The notes beneath the pieces were generated by a model, which saw nothing but the letters and a program-made list of their open reading frames with translations, did no database searches and was not told the origin of the DNA. A stretch of 64,000 nucleotides of DNA from Candidatus Hydrogenedentota bacterium (GTDB lineage Bacteria > Hydrogenedentota > Hydrogenedentia > Hydrogenedentales > JAEUWI01), in assembly GCA_016182605.1 (NCBI GenBank), contig JACPGE010000036.1:1-64000 (forward strand), given 5' to 3'. Below, one piece after another: positions 1 through 7,737 of the stretch (position 1 is the stretch's first letter; each line of letters opens with the position of its first letter). The position numbers and the translations under genes were made by a program.

Positions 1-119
1 TCATGGGAAGTCTCCTTGGGTTTCGTGGCCGACCCGTCGGTCCACGCCATTCGATTTGCGAATATTGCCCGGAGGCTTCCCACTTTTTCATCTCCGCTTG
101 AAAAAACCACGCCTATGCA

Positions 120-260
120 TGCTAACAGTCCCCGTGGAACTAGAAAGAAAAGTGATGAGGCACCACCCAAGGGGACTGTACCTCCCGGCCTGCATATCAT
201 TCAGACTGCAACACCGTCCTGCACCGGGAGGGACTGTACCCGGGAATCAACACGCATCAC
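120..260. repeat. Intergenic GGGACTGTACC repeat copies
   Basis: The 414 bases before the first gene hold no convincing coding sequence. Two copies of a GGGACTGTACC core, near 172-182 and 229-239, and a related CAGTCCCCG motif near 127 match, in reverse orientation, the core of the 127-bp tandem repeat near 42.1-42.3 kb. An open frame from position 16 runs into the reductase gene, but it has no ribosome-binding site and is treated as noncoding. Confidence 0.45.
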
Positions 261-414
261 GCCCACCTTCATTCAAGTACCTCGTCACCATGGCCATTTC
301 CGGACTGGGGTTGCGTCCTGGTTTGTAGTACGATACCCCCGCCCTGTAAGCCACCGCCAGCGCCAGCGACTACACGTGCGACAGTCACCGCAGGTTGATG
401 ACAAAGGAAACCCC

Positions 415-1515
415 ATGACCACCGACACCCAGACCAGCCAACTTCTTTCCCCCTTTCCGATGCGCGATCTCGTGTTGCCAAACCGCGTCGTTATGGCGCC
501 GCTCACCCGCGCACGCGCGGGGCACACCCGCGTTCCGAACGCGCTCATGGCGGAATACTACGCCCAGCGCGCCACCGCGGGCCTCATCATCACCGAAGCC
601 ACCACCATCTCGGAACAGGCGAATGGCTGGGTGGACTCGCCCGGCATCTACACCGCCGAACACCGCGATGGATGGAAGCCGGTGGTCCAGGCCATACACG
701 CCAAGGGCGGCAGGGTCTTCCTGCAACTCTGGCACATGGGCCGCGCCTCGCACAGCAGCTTTCACAACGGCGCGCTCCCCGTCGCGCCGTCCGCCATCGC
801 TATCAATGCCGACTACATCCATACGCCCAACGGCAAGGAAAAACATGAGGCGCCCCGCGCGCTCGAATCCGATGAAATCCCCGGTGTGGTCGAACACTAC
901 CGCCGCGCCGCCGCGCTCGCGCACGAAGCCGGATTCGACGGCGTGGAGATTCACGCGGCAAACGGTTACCTCATCGATCAGTTCCTGCAATCGCGCACGA
1001 ATCACCGCTCCGACGCTTACGGCGGCAGCCTTGAAAACCGCTACCGCTTCCTCAAGGAAGTGGCCGAGGCGGTAACCTCCGTGTTTCCGGCGTCGCGCGT
1101 GGGGGTGCGCCTCTCGCCCAATGGCGTATACAACGACATGGGTTCGCCCGATTTCCGCGAGACCTTCACCTACGCCGCCCAGCAACTCAACAGCTTCGGT
1201 CTGGCCTATCTCCACATCGTGGACGGCCTGGACCGCGGCTTTCACCAGCTTGGCGAAGCCATGGTGCTCGAGGAGTTTCGCGCAGTTTTCGAAGGCCCAC
1301 TCATGGGCAACTGCGGCTACACCCAGGAAAGCGCGGAGGCGGCCATCGCCGAGGGCCGCGCCGATCTCATCGCCTTCGGCCGGCCCATCATCACCAATCC
1401 CGACCTCGTGGCGCGCTTCGCGAAGAGCTGGCCCCTGAATCCCTCCGGCGATTTCAGGGCGTGGGGCGGCAACGGCGCCAAGGGCTACACCGACTGGCCG
1501 TTTTACGGTGCTTGA
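415..1515 (+). CDS. Old Yellow Enzyme family alkene reductase (NemA-like)
   Basis: This 366-residue protein is an FMN-dependent NAD(P)H oxidoreductase of the Old Yellow Enzyme family, which reduces activated C=C bonds or nitro groups in the cytosol. The N-terminal strand (PMRDLVLPNRVVMAPLTR) is typical, and the HAANGY motif at residues 180-185 supplies the His/Asn pair that binds phenolic ligands and substrate carbonyls, with Tyr185 as the likely proton donor. RTNHRSDAYGGS (residues 194-205) and a C-terminal GNCGY/FGRPIITNPDLV phosphate-binding segment complete the barrel. The ATG is chosen because AAAGGA lies about 9 nt upstream and the family start aligns here; the longer open frame is noncoding. 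The gene stands alone and converges on a sulfatase gene. The natural substrate cannot be read from the sequence. Confidence 0.93.
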   Translation: MTTDTQTSQLLSPFPMRDLVLPNRVVMAPLTRARAGHTRVPNALMAEYYAQRATAGLIITEATTISEQANGWVDSPGIYTAEHRDGWKPVVQAIHAKGGRVFLQLWHMGRASHSSFHNGALPVAPSAIAINADYIHTPNGKEKHEAPRALESDEIPGVVEHYRRAAALAHEAGFDGVEIHAANGYLIDQFLQSRTNHRSDAYGGSLENRYRFLKEVAEAVTSVFPASRVGVRLSPNGVYNDMGSPDFRETFTYAAQQLNSFGLAYLHIVDGLDRGFHQLGEAMVLEEFRAVFEGPLMGNCGYTQESAEAAIAEGRADLIAFGRPIITNPDLVARFAKSWPLNPSGDFRAWGGNGAKGYTDWPFYGA

Positions 1516-1783
1516 TCGGCGGGCGTTGTGTGCAGGGGCCGATGAGACTGTCAAGGGTACCGCGAGGTCCGAGACAAGCTTGGCGTCTGTGTAAGGTTCC
1601 TCAAATCCGTAGCTCCAGAGGAGCGGAAGCAAGTAGCCTGGGAGCGTGAGCCCCAGGATTTGGCTCCCGTCCTCCCTTGAATCCGCAACGCGGATGACAC
1701 AATCTGTCGCAGCATCTCACGGTAACAGCGCTTTGCTATCGGTCCCACCATCCGCGGACGAGCGACCATTCTTTCGTGAGATT

Positions 1784-3241
1784 TCAGTTTGCCACGGCAA
1801 TCGGCGCGGGATCGTTCCACGCATCGGTACTGCCCTGTGCGCCGCGCACCGCATCGCGCCAGACGGCCCACTGCTTGCGGAAGGCCGCTACTCGCGGCTG
1901 CGATGCTTCCGCGTTGATGAGGTTCTTCGTCTCGTGCGGGTCCGCGGCCAGGCGATAGAACTCCTCATGCTTCATTGCGCCGTCCGCACCCGGATAGGCG
2001 ATATACTTCCACGCGGGCGTCCACACGCCCTCCGTCGCGGGAATGTAGACCCCGCCCCCCTCCGCACTCGCGAAATGGTGTTCGTAATAGAACTCCGTGC
2101 GCCACGCGGGCGTTGCTCCCTCCACGAGAGGGCGCAGACTCCGCCCCTGCATCTGCGGCGCGGGCTTCAGTCCCGCATAATCCAGCACGGTAGGCGCCAG
2201 GTCGATGTTCAAGGCAATATCGCTGCGCACCTGCCCGCGTTGTGCCTTGGGCAGACGCGGATCGACGATGATCAGCGGCACGCGAATGGACTCCTCGTGC
2301 ATGAGCCACTTTCCTGCGAGTCCCCGCTCGCCGAGGTAGAAGCCATTGTCCGAACTAAACACGATGACCGTGTTCTCCCGCAGGCCCCGCGCCTCCAGCG
2401 CCGCAATCACGCGCGCAACGGCCAGGTCTACCCCCGCAATCAGCCGGTAATAGCCTTTCGTCATGGTCTGGTACATTTCCGGGGTCGCAAAGCGCCTTTT
2501 CCAGCGCACCCGTCCCTCGCTGTTCTGAATGAAGGCCGGCAGCGCCTGAAAAAAAGCATCGGTAGCCGTCTCGGCATAGGGGAGCTCCACGTTCGCATAG
2601 AGGGACTCCAACGCAGGATCGTACAAGAACTGGCGCGGATCTTCGTCCTGGGTGTGGGGCGCCTTGAAACTGATGGAGAGACAGAAGGGCTGCTCCGCGG
2701 GCGCTTCGGCAATAAAGGCTTCGGCCTGTTCCGCCATGAGATTCGTCACATGCACCTGTTCGCCATTGCGCTCATGGAAGTACACCCCCTGTCCGGGAAA
2801 TCCATTCCAGACATCGAAGGCCTGCTCGGGCATTTCGTTGCCCACGCCCCACTTGCCAATGAAGCCCGTGTAGTAGCCCGCCCCGCGCAGCCGCACGGGA
2901 TAGGTCTCGGCGAACTGGGCCGGGATGAAGGACTGATCGAAGCGGTCGATGCCGTGCGTGCCCTTGTAGAGCCCGGAGAGTATGCTCGCGCGGCTTACCA
3001 TGCAGATCGCCGTGGTCACGAAGGCGTTCTGGAAGCGCGTGCCCTCCGCAGCGAGCCCGTCGATGTTGGGCGTCTGTATGATTGCGTTGCCCGCACAGCC
3101 CAACGTGTCCGCGCGCTGATCGTCCGTCAGCAGAAACACGATGTTAGGCCGTGCCGGCTGTGCCTGCGCGGCCGGCGCGAGTATCGCGGCCGTACCCAGC
3201 GCGAGGGCGGCGCCGATTCGTTGAAGAGTAACGTGTGGCAT
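1784..3241 (-). CDS. Secreted sulfatase with variant C-M-V-S-R motif
   Basis: This 485-residue arylsulfatase-superfamily (S1-type) enzyme would hydrolyse sulfate esters, probably of polysaccharides, outside the cytoplasm. It has a Sec-type signal peptide (MPHVTLQRIGAALALG... ending AQAQ). The metal-binding start IVFLLTDDQRADTLG lies at residues 34-48, and the activation motif around Cys80 reads ICMVSRASILSG. The usual Pro or Ala two residues after the Cys is Val here; Cys and Arg are kept, so conversion to formylglycine is still plausible. VFSSDNGFYLGERGLAGKW supplies the second metal site. The start is set at the Met before the signal peptide; an upstream in-frame ATG would add 31 residues with no signal character. 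The activating enzyme is not in the window. Confidence 0.92.
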   Translation of the reverse strand: MPHVTLQRIGAALALGTAAILAPAAQAQPARPNIVFLLTDDQRADTLGCAGNAIIQTPNIDGLAAEGTRFQNAFVTTAICMVSRASILSGLYKGTHGIDRFDQSFIPAQFAETYPVRLRGAGYYTGFIGKWGVGNEMPEQAFDVWNGFPGQGVYFHERNGEQVHVTNLMAEQAEAFIAEAPAEQPFCLSISFKAPHTQDEDPRQFLYDPALESLYANVELPYAETATDAFFQALPAFIQNSEGRVRWKRRFATPEMYQTMTKGYYRLIAGVDLAVARVIAALEARGLRENTVIVFSSDNGFYLGERGLAGKWLMHEESIRVPLIIVDPRLPKAQRGQVRSDIALNIDLAPTVLDYAGLKPAPQMQGRSLRPLVEGATPAWRTEFYYEHHFASAEGGGVYIPATEGVWTPAWKYIAYPGADGAMKHEEFYRLAADPHETKNLINAEASQPRVAAFRKQWAVWRDAVRGAQGSTDAWNDPAPIAVAN

Positions 3242-3342
3242 GCAGAATCGCCTCAAAGGTTGACAACACAAGAATCCACTGTGATACGGGAAGCCCAACA
3301 CCGATTGCAACCCCACAGCGATTGGCCACCCCATCGAGTATA

Positions 3343-3369
3343 GGTCCTATCGGTCCTATTGGCCCTATG
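3343..3369. repeat. 9-bp tandem repeat array (three units)
   Basis: Three consecutive 9-mers read GGTCCTATC, GGTCCTATT and GGCCCTATG between two divergent genes. Arrays with the same 9-bp period and related units occur at 14354, 21171 and 43947. Translated, they give Gly-Pro-Ile runs, which explains spurious open frames here. Confidence 0.7.
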
Positions 3370-3417
3370 CGCCATGTATCCCCCCTGCCTCGGGCAACGA
3401 ACACTCCCCCGCCGCCA

Positions 3418-3447
3418 TTGCCCGCCCGCGTCCACTTCCTCTATCAT
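3418..3447 (+). promoter_or_regulatory. Candidate sigma70-type promoter for the DUF255 gene
   Basis: TTGCCC is followed after 18 bases by TATCAT, 55 bases before the chosen start codon. The hexamers are imperfect and the call rests only on pattern and position. Confidence 0.35.
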
Positions 3448-3502
3448 GCTTTGACCCGGAATACCGGTGGTGCTCCGTCTGTTACCCCAACAGGAATTTC
3501 CC

Positions 3503-5749
3503 ATGTGCGCACGCAGCCCCTCTATTCTGTTTTGGCGGACTTTCGTCGCGCACGTCCTGCTTTTTGCAACGTTTCCGGAGGGTCTGGCCGTGGCCGAATC
3601 GCAACGACTTCCTTTGCCCGATGCCCAGGCCATCGCCCAGTTGCCTCCCGACGGCGGCCCCGAGTTCAACCGGCTCGTCTTTTCCGGCAGTCCCTACCTC
3701 TTGCAGCATGCGCGCAATCCCGTCGACTGGTTCCCCTGGGGCGACGAGGCCTTCGAGAAGGCCCGGGCCGAAAACAAACTCGTCTTTCTCTCCATCGGCT
3801 ATTCGGCCTGCCATTGGTGCCACGTGATGGAGCACGAGTCCTTCGAAGACGATGAAGTCGCCCATCACATGAATGCCCACTTCGTCTCCGTGAAGGTGGA
3901 TCGCGAGGAACGGCCCGACATCGACGAAGTCTACATGACCGTGACGCAAATGATGACCGGGCGCGGCGGCTGGCCCATGACGGTCATTCTCACGCCGGAT
4001 CGCAAGCCCCTTTTCGCCGGCACCTATTTTCCCAAGAACGGGCGGCCCGGCATCCCCGGCATGATGCAGCTCTTGCCGCAGATCGCACAGGTCTGGCGGG
4101 ATGACCCGAAAAAGGTACTGGAGAGCGCGGAAAAGATCACCGGCTATCTCCAGGAGAACCTTGTGGCTGCCGCCGAAGAAGTCGATGCCGCCGCGCTGAT
4201 GCAGCAGGCCTTCGATCAACACCGCACCACCTTCGATGCGGAGCGGGGCGGCTTTGGCGGAGCGCCCAAGTTTCCCACACCGCACCGGCTCACGTTCCTG
4301 CTGCGCCACGGGTACCGCACGGGATCGGCAGAGGCCCTCGCCATGGTCGAGAAGTCCCTCGATGAAATGCGCATGGGCGGCATGTACGACCAGATCGGAT
4401 TCGGCTTTCACCGCTACTCGGTCGACGCGGAATGGCTCGTGCCTCACTTCGAGAAAATGCTTTACGATCAGGCCCTGCTCGCCTTCGCCTACCTCGAGGC
4501 CTATCAGGCCACCGGCAAGGAAAAACACGCGCAGACCGTCCGCGAGATTATGACCTATGTCTTGCGCGGCATGACCGCTCCCGAGGGCGCGTTCTATTCC
4601 GCGGAAGATGCGGACAGCGAAGGGGAAGAGGGCAAGTTCTACTTGTGGACCACCGATCAGGTGCGATCGGCGCTCGGCGCGGAGCGGGGACAGCGTTTCA
4701 TCTCATGCTTCAACTTGGAGGAGCGCGGCAACTGGGACGAAGGCCACGCGCAACGCACCAACATTCCGCATTTGCGCATGCCCCTGGAGGAACTGGCCGC
4801 TGCGATGAACCAGGACGCGGCAACCCTGCGCGCGGCACTCGATGCGGACAGGCAACAGCTCTTTGACACGCGCGAAACCCGCATTCACCCGGGCAAAGAC
4901 GACAAGATGCTCACCGACTGGAACGGCCTCATGATCGCCGCGATGGCGGCCGCGGGGCGCGTGCTGGCCGCGCCGGAATACACCGCTGCCGCGGAACGCG
5001 CCACGGCGTTTGTCATGAGCGCGTTGCGCACGCCCGAGGGGCGGCTGCTGCATCGCTACCGCGCCGGACAGGCGGGGTTGCCGGCGCACCTCGAAGACTA
5101 CGCGTTCATGATTTGGGCGCACCTCGAACTCTATGAAAGCACCTTCAAGACCCGCTACCTGGAACAGGCGATTGCCTTGAACGAGGTGCTGCTCAAGCAC
5201 TATGCCGATACCACTGGAGGCGCTTTCTTCCAAACCGCGGATGATGGGGAAGCGCTGCTGGTGCGGCCCAAGTCGGTCTACGACGGCGCCATTCCCTCTG
5301 GCAATTCCGTCACCGCCGCCAATCTCTACCGGCTTGGACGCATTCTGGGCAAGCCCGAATGGGAGGAAGCCGGCTATAGCGTGGCGAAAGCCTTCGGGGG
5401 AACGCTCAAGCAGGGCGCGTCCAATTTTACGATGATGCTCAACGCGCTGGCCTTTGGCCTGGGACCCTCGTTTGAAGTGGTGATCTCAGGCACGCGCGAT
5501 GCGGAAGATGCGCAGGCCATGCTCCGCGCCGTAAACGGCGCTTACCTGCCCAACCGGATCTTGCTCTTCCGCGATGCGGGGGACCGGCCGGATATCGCGA
5601 AACTGGCGGCCTATGCGCTCGCGCAGCCGCCGCTGGAGGGAAAAGCAACCGCCTACGTGTGCCAGAACTACGCGTGCAGTTTTCCGGTCACGGAGATTCC
5701 GGCCATGCTCGCCCTGTTCGAAGCGGGGCGGCGTCCGGAATCGCAATAA
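3503..5749 (+). CDS. Secreted DUF255/YyaL-type thioredoxin-domain protein
   Basis: A 748-residue member of the DUF255 (YyaL, spermatogenesis-associated protein 20) family. A thioredoxin-like N-terminal domain ([13 protein letters not shown]..., then [17 protein letters not shown]) is followed by an (alpha/alpha)6-barrel like that of glycosidases and N-acylglucosamine epimerases. The CHWC pair is the redox motif typical of the family, and GGWPMTV follows as expected. The C-terminus ends with a cysteine-containing [12 protein letters not shown] segment, also usual here. Unlike the mostly cytosolic homologues it starts with a hydrophobic leader ([18 protein letters not shown]), suggesting export. 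The ATG has AGGA about 9 nt upstream. It is divergent from a sulfatase gene. The substrate of this family is unknown, so no reaction is assigned. Confidence 0.9.
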   Translation: MCARSPSILFWRTFVAHVLLFATFPEGLAVAESQRLPLPDAQAIAQLPPDGGPEFNRLVFSGSPYLLQHARNPVDWFPWGDEAFEKARAENKLVFLSIGYSACHWCHVMEHESFEDDEVAHHMNAHFVSVKVDREERPDIDEVYMTVTQMMTGRGGWPMTVILTPDRKPLFAGTYFPKNGRPGIPGMMQLLPQIAQVWRDDPKKVLESAEKITGYLQENLVAAAEEVDAAALMQQAFDQHRTTFDAERGGFGGAPKFPTPHRLTFLLRHGYRTGSAEALAMVEKSLDEMRMGGMYDQIGFGFHRYSVDAEWLVPHFEKMLYDQALLAFAYLEAYQATGKEKHAQTVREIMTYVLRGMTAPEGAFYSAEDADSEGEEGKFYLWTTDQVRSALGAERGQRFISCFNLEERGNWDEGHAQRTNIPHLRMPLEELAAAMNQDAATLRAALDADRQQLFDTRETRIHPGKDDKMLTDWNGLMIAAMAAAGRVLAAPEYTAAAERATAFVMSALRTPEGRLLHRYRAGQAGLPAHLEDYAFMIWAHLELYESTFKTRYLEQAIALNEVLLKHYADTTGGAFFQTADDGEALLVRPKSVYDGAIPSGNSVTAANLYRLGRILGKPEWEEAGYSVAKAFGGTLKQGASNFTMMLNALAFGLGPSFEVVISGTRDAEDAQAMLRAVNGAYLPNRILLFRDAGDRPDIAKLAAYALAQPPLEGKATAYVCQNYACSFPVTEIPAMLALFEAGRRPESQ

Positions 5750-5809
5750 GCGGGCCTTCCGGCCATCGGGCGCCGGTGCGGCAACTTGGACTGTGGCGGA
5801 GGACGCGTC

Positions 5810-6010
5810 TCAGGAACTGACGACTGCGGTCTCTTCGGCGTGGCTGCCGGCGGCTTCCTGAGCGAGTTGTTCGCACAACAATACCCATTCGGCATCGGAC
5901 ATATCGTCGTATTCGCCGGAGGTCACTGCCGCGACACAAAGCTCCTGCTCGCGCCGTAACGCGATGGCGCCACTGCGGCTGACCGTGGAATCGGAATGTT
6001 TACTGGACAT
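5810..6010 (-). CDS. Small hypothetical acidic protein
   Basis: A 66-residue ORF rich in Glu, Asp, Ser and Ala, with no transmembrane segment or signal peptide. A GAGGAG ribosome-binding site lies 7 nt before the chosen ATG (MSSKHSDS...), which supports real translation. The central part (SGEYDDMSDAEWVLLCEQLAQEAAG) is predicted helical. No family is recognised. It converges on the DUF255 gene and lies downstream of the RRM protein on the same strand, separated by a stem-loop, so it is probably transcribed on its own. The alternative Met 11 codons upstream lacks a ribosome-binding site. Confidence 0.55.
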   Translation of the reverse strand: MSSKHSDSTVSRSGAIALRREQELCVAAVTSGEYDDMSDAEWVLLCEQLAQEAAGSHAEETAVVSS

Positions 6011-6170
6011 TTCATACTCCTCATGGTGTGAGAAACATGACAAGGGTGTGTTCTTGGAACGGCGCTGGCGCGCTGGAGGTTGACATCCCCGCCACGTTGC
6101 TCCGCCAAGTGGGCTTCAGCGTTCACTGACCCGCGCAATCCGCGCCGGGTTTCATGAACCGCCCATTTTG

Positions 6171-6203
6171 AAAAGCAGGCGGTCAGGAAGTTTCCTGACC
6201 GCC
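6171..6203 (-). terminator. Intrinsic terminator of the RRM gene
   Basis: GGCGGTCAGGAA and TTCCTGACCGCC (6178-6189 and 6192-6203) form a 12-bp perfect inverted repeat. It lies 25 bases past the stop codon of the minus-strand RRM gene and is followed on that strand by TGCTTTTC. The T-run is short. Confidence 0.6.
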
Positions 6204-6228
6204 CGGCCTGTTAACGAAAATCTAGAGA

Positions 6229-6525
6229 CTAGTAACGGGAGGAGGAGCGGCCACCGCCACCGCCGCCGCTGCGCGGACGCTCTTCCCGGGCGCGGGCTTC
6301 GTTCACCGTAATGGAGCGGCCCTGAAGGTCCTTGCCATTCATCCGGTTGATCGCTTCGCGGGCTTCGTTGTCGTTGGCCATTTCCACGAAGCCGAATCCG
6401 CGCGAGCGGCCCGTTTCGCGGTCTTCAATGACGCGCGCGTCATTGACCTGACCAAAGGCTTCAAAGGCGGTCCGAAGTTCATCGTGACCGGTGCCGAACG
6501 CGAGATTTCCTACATACAAATTCAT
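6229..6525 (-). CDS. RRM-domain RNA-binding protein
   Basis: This 98-residue protein is a single RNA-recognition motif with a short Arg/Gly/Ser tail. RNP2 is LYVGNL (residues 3-8) and RNP1 is RGFGFVEM, the aromatic-rich strands that stack on RNA bases. The tail (ERPRSGGGGGGRSSSRY) is the usual glycine-rich end of bacterial and cyanobacterial Rbp proteins, which are often cold- or stress-induced and act in RNA metabolism. The start is the ATG with AAGGA 8 nt upstream; the longer open frame adds a hydrophobic stretch that does not belong to the family. The gene is monocistronic, with a stem-loop after its stop and about 280 bases without a gene upstream. Target RNAs are unknown. Confidence 0.93.
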   Translation of the reverse strand: MNLYVGNLAFGTGHDELRTAFEAFGQVNDARVIEDRETGRSRGFGFVEMANDNEAREAINRMNGKDLQGRSITVNEARAREERPRSGGGGGGRSSSRY

Positions 6526-6810
6526 CTGAGTATCCTTTTCTGGATCGGTTACTTGGAGGGTGGTCAGTAGCAGAGCTAGGTAGCCAATCCAGAACGGAGC
6601 ATGAAGCCGGGTAACGGAAATCACACGGGGCGGGATCAGGTACGAATCAAGGCTGGAGAGTCACGAACTCCAAAACAGCGTGCAACCATTGCACAGCCAT
6701 AGAATACCCTATTCCTGCGGAGAATTCAATCTATATTTTCTGGGCCACCGGGGCGCTGTGAATTCCGGCCAATTTGCAACTTCTTTATTTTCAATATGAT
6801 GGGTTTGGGC

Positions 6811-7095
6811 TCATGTTCCCGGCAGCGCGGCCAGCGCGCGCTGTTGACCCGCAATAAAGGCCTCCGCGCGCTCCTCTTCCCGTGCGGGATCCACGTAACT
6901 CCGCAGAAGCGCAAACAGTTCCTGCTCCACTTTTGCGCCTTTTCCCGAGCAATTGTTCAATTCCTCCGGGTCTTCCGCCAGATTGAAAAGCTGGCTTGCC
7001 GCCCCATGGTGCCACAGCAGCTTCCAGTCCTCCTTGCGGACCATGAACGGCGATCCGCGCGTGCCATGGCCGTGATACTCACTAATATGGGCCGG
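6811..7095 (-). pseudogene. C-terminal remnant of a sulfatase gene
   Basis: The translated minus strand (SEYHGHGTRGSPFMVRKEDW through LFNLAEDPEELNNCSGKGAK to the stop) matches the last about 90 residues of the sulfatase encoded at 12840-14282. Positions 6920-7029 are identical over 110 bases to 12949-13058, while the flanks have diverged. Near 7082 one A is missing relative to the intact gene (CACTAATATGGG against CACTAAATATGGG), which shifts the frame, and homology stops a few bases beyond. No catalytic domain or start codon remains, so this is a fragment left by duplication, recombination or deletion. The longer open frame to 7350 reads into unrelated sequence. Confidence 0.85.
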
Positions 7096-7737
7096 CCGGG
7101 CGCCATTCCGGCTACGGCCCTGCGGTCTGCCCCAGCAAGGCACGATGCAGTCTGCTTTCTGCCAAGGGCCTTTTTGCGCGAGTTCCCATTGAAAAGCGCC
7201 ATCCCGCCTAAAATGCAATCGATTGGCCCACAACTGCCCACCCAAAATGCTTGTACTTTGCGCACTTTTGGTATATTCTTGCAAATGTGAGGTTTGGCAT
7301 TCCATCGATATCATGCTTGCGCACCTCCCGAAGAACGGCGCTCGCTGCAAGCATACGCTGAACCCGGCGTAGGTGCAGGCCCGGGAGACTCGTAGCGTAT
7401 CCGATTGATAGGAAACGGTTTAATGCAACCTGCCGCAGGCGCCGCACCCCCATACGGAGGCGGGCAGTCGCAATGGGTAAAAGTGACGGATCGAACCTGT
7501 TGAAGTTTAATATAGTGTACGTGTGCACTGCGATTTCGCGCGCAATCGTGGAGCTCAGAGGCTATCATGATGTGTTGCCGTAGCGCTCTCCGTACCCCTT
7601 CTCCCGTCCTTTCAATTTGAGGCTCCGATCGATCCCGTTGACTCGGGTAGCGTACCCGGCTCCAGAGCCGGGTGGCGTACGCAGGTGGGCCAGGTTCCTG
7701 CAAAATGTGCGGTCAGATGAATCTGAAGGGTGCATGC
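7096..7737. other. Intergenic region before the kinase pair
   Basis: No gene is supported in these about 640 bases. A hairpin (ACCCGGCT, loop CCAG, AGCCGGGT, 7654-7673) lies about 65 bases upstream of the first kinase start. A TGGTATATT sequence near 7270 could be an extended -10 element on the plus strand, but it is far from the start codon. The sequence directly after the sulfatase remnant shows no further homology to that gene. Confidence 0.4.

Noticed and set aside
16-414. N-terminal extension of the Old Yellow Enzyme gene by 133 codons
   Set aside because: The extension covers dispersed repeats, has no ribosome-binding site and does not match the family N-terminus; the ATG at 415 does.
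1681-1695. Hairpin ATCCGC-AAC-GCGGAT between converging genes as a terminator
   Set aside because: The stem is only 6 bp with a 3-base loop and no T-run follows on either strand.
1646-3343. A 565-codon plus-strand open frame
   Set aside because: Antisense to the secreted sulfatase gene, with no ribosome-binding site and His/Arg-rich shadow composition.
7096-7350. Extension of the sulfatase remnant as a 179-residue protein
   Set aside because: Upstream of about 7095 the translated sequence has no sulfatase similarity, and the junction follows a one-base deletion.
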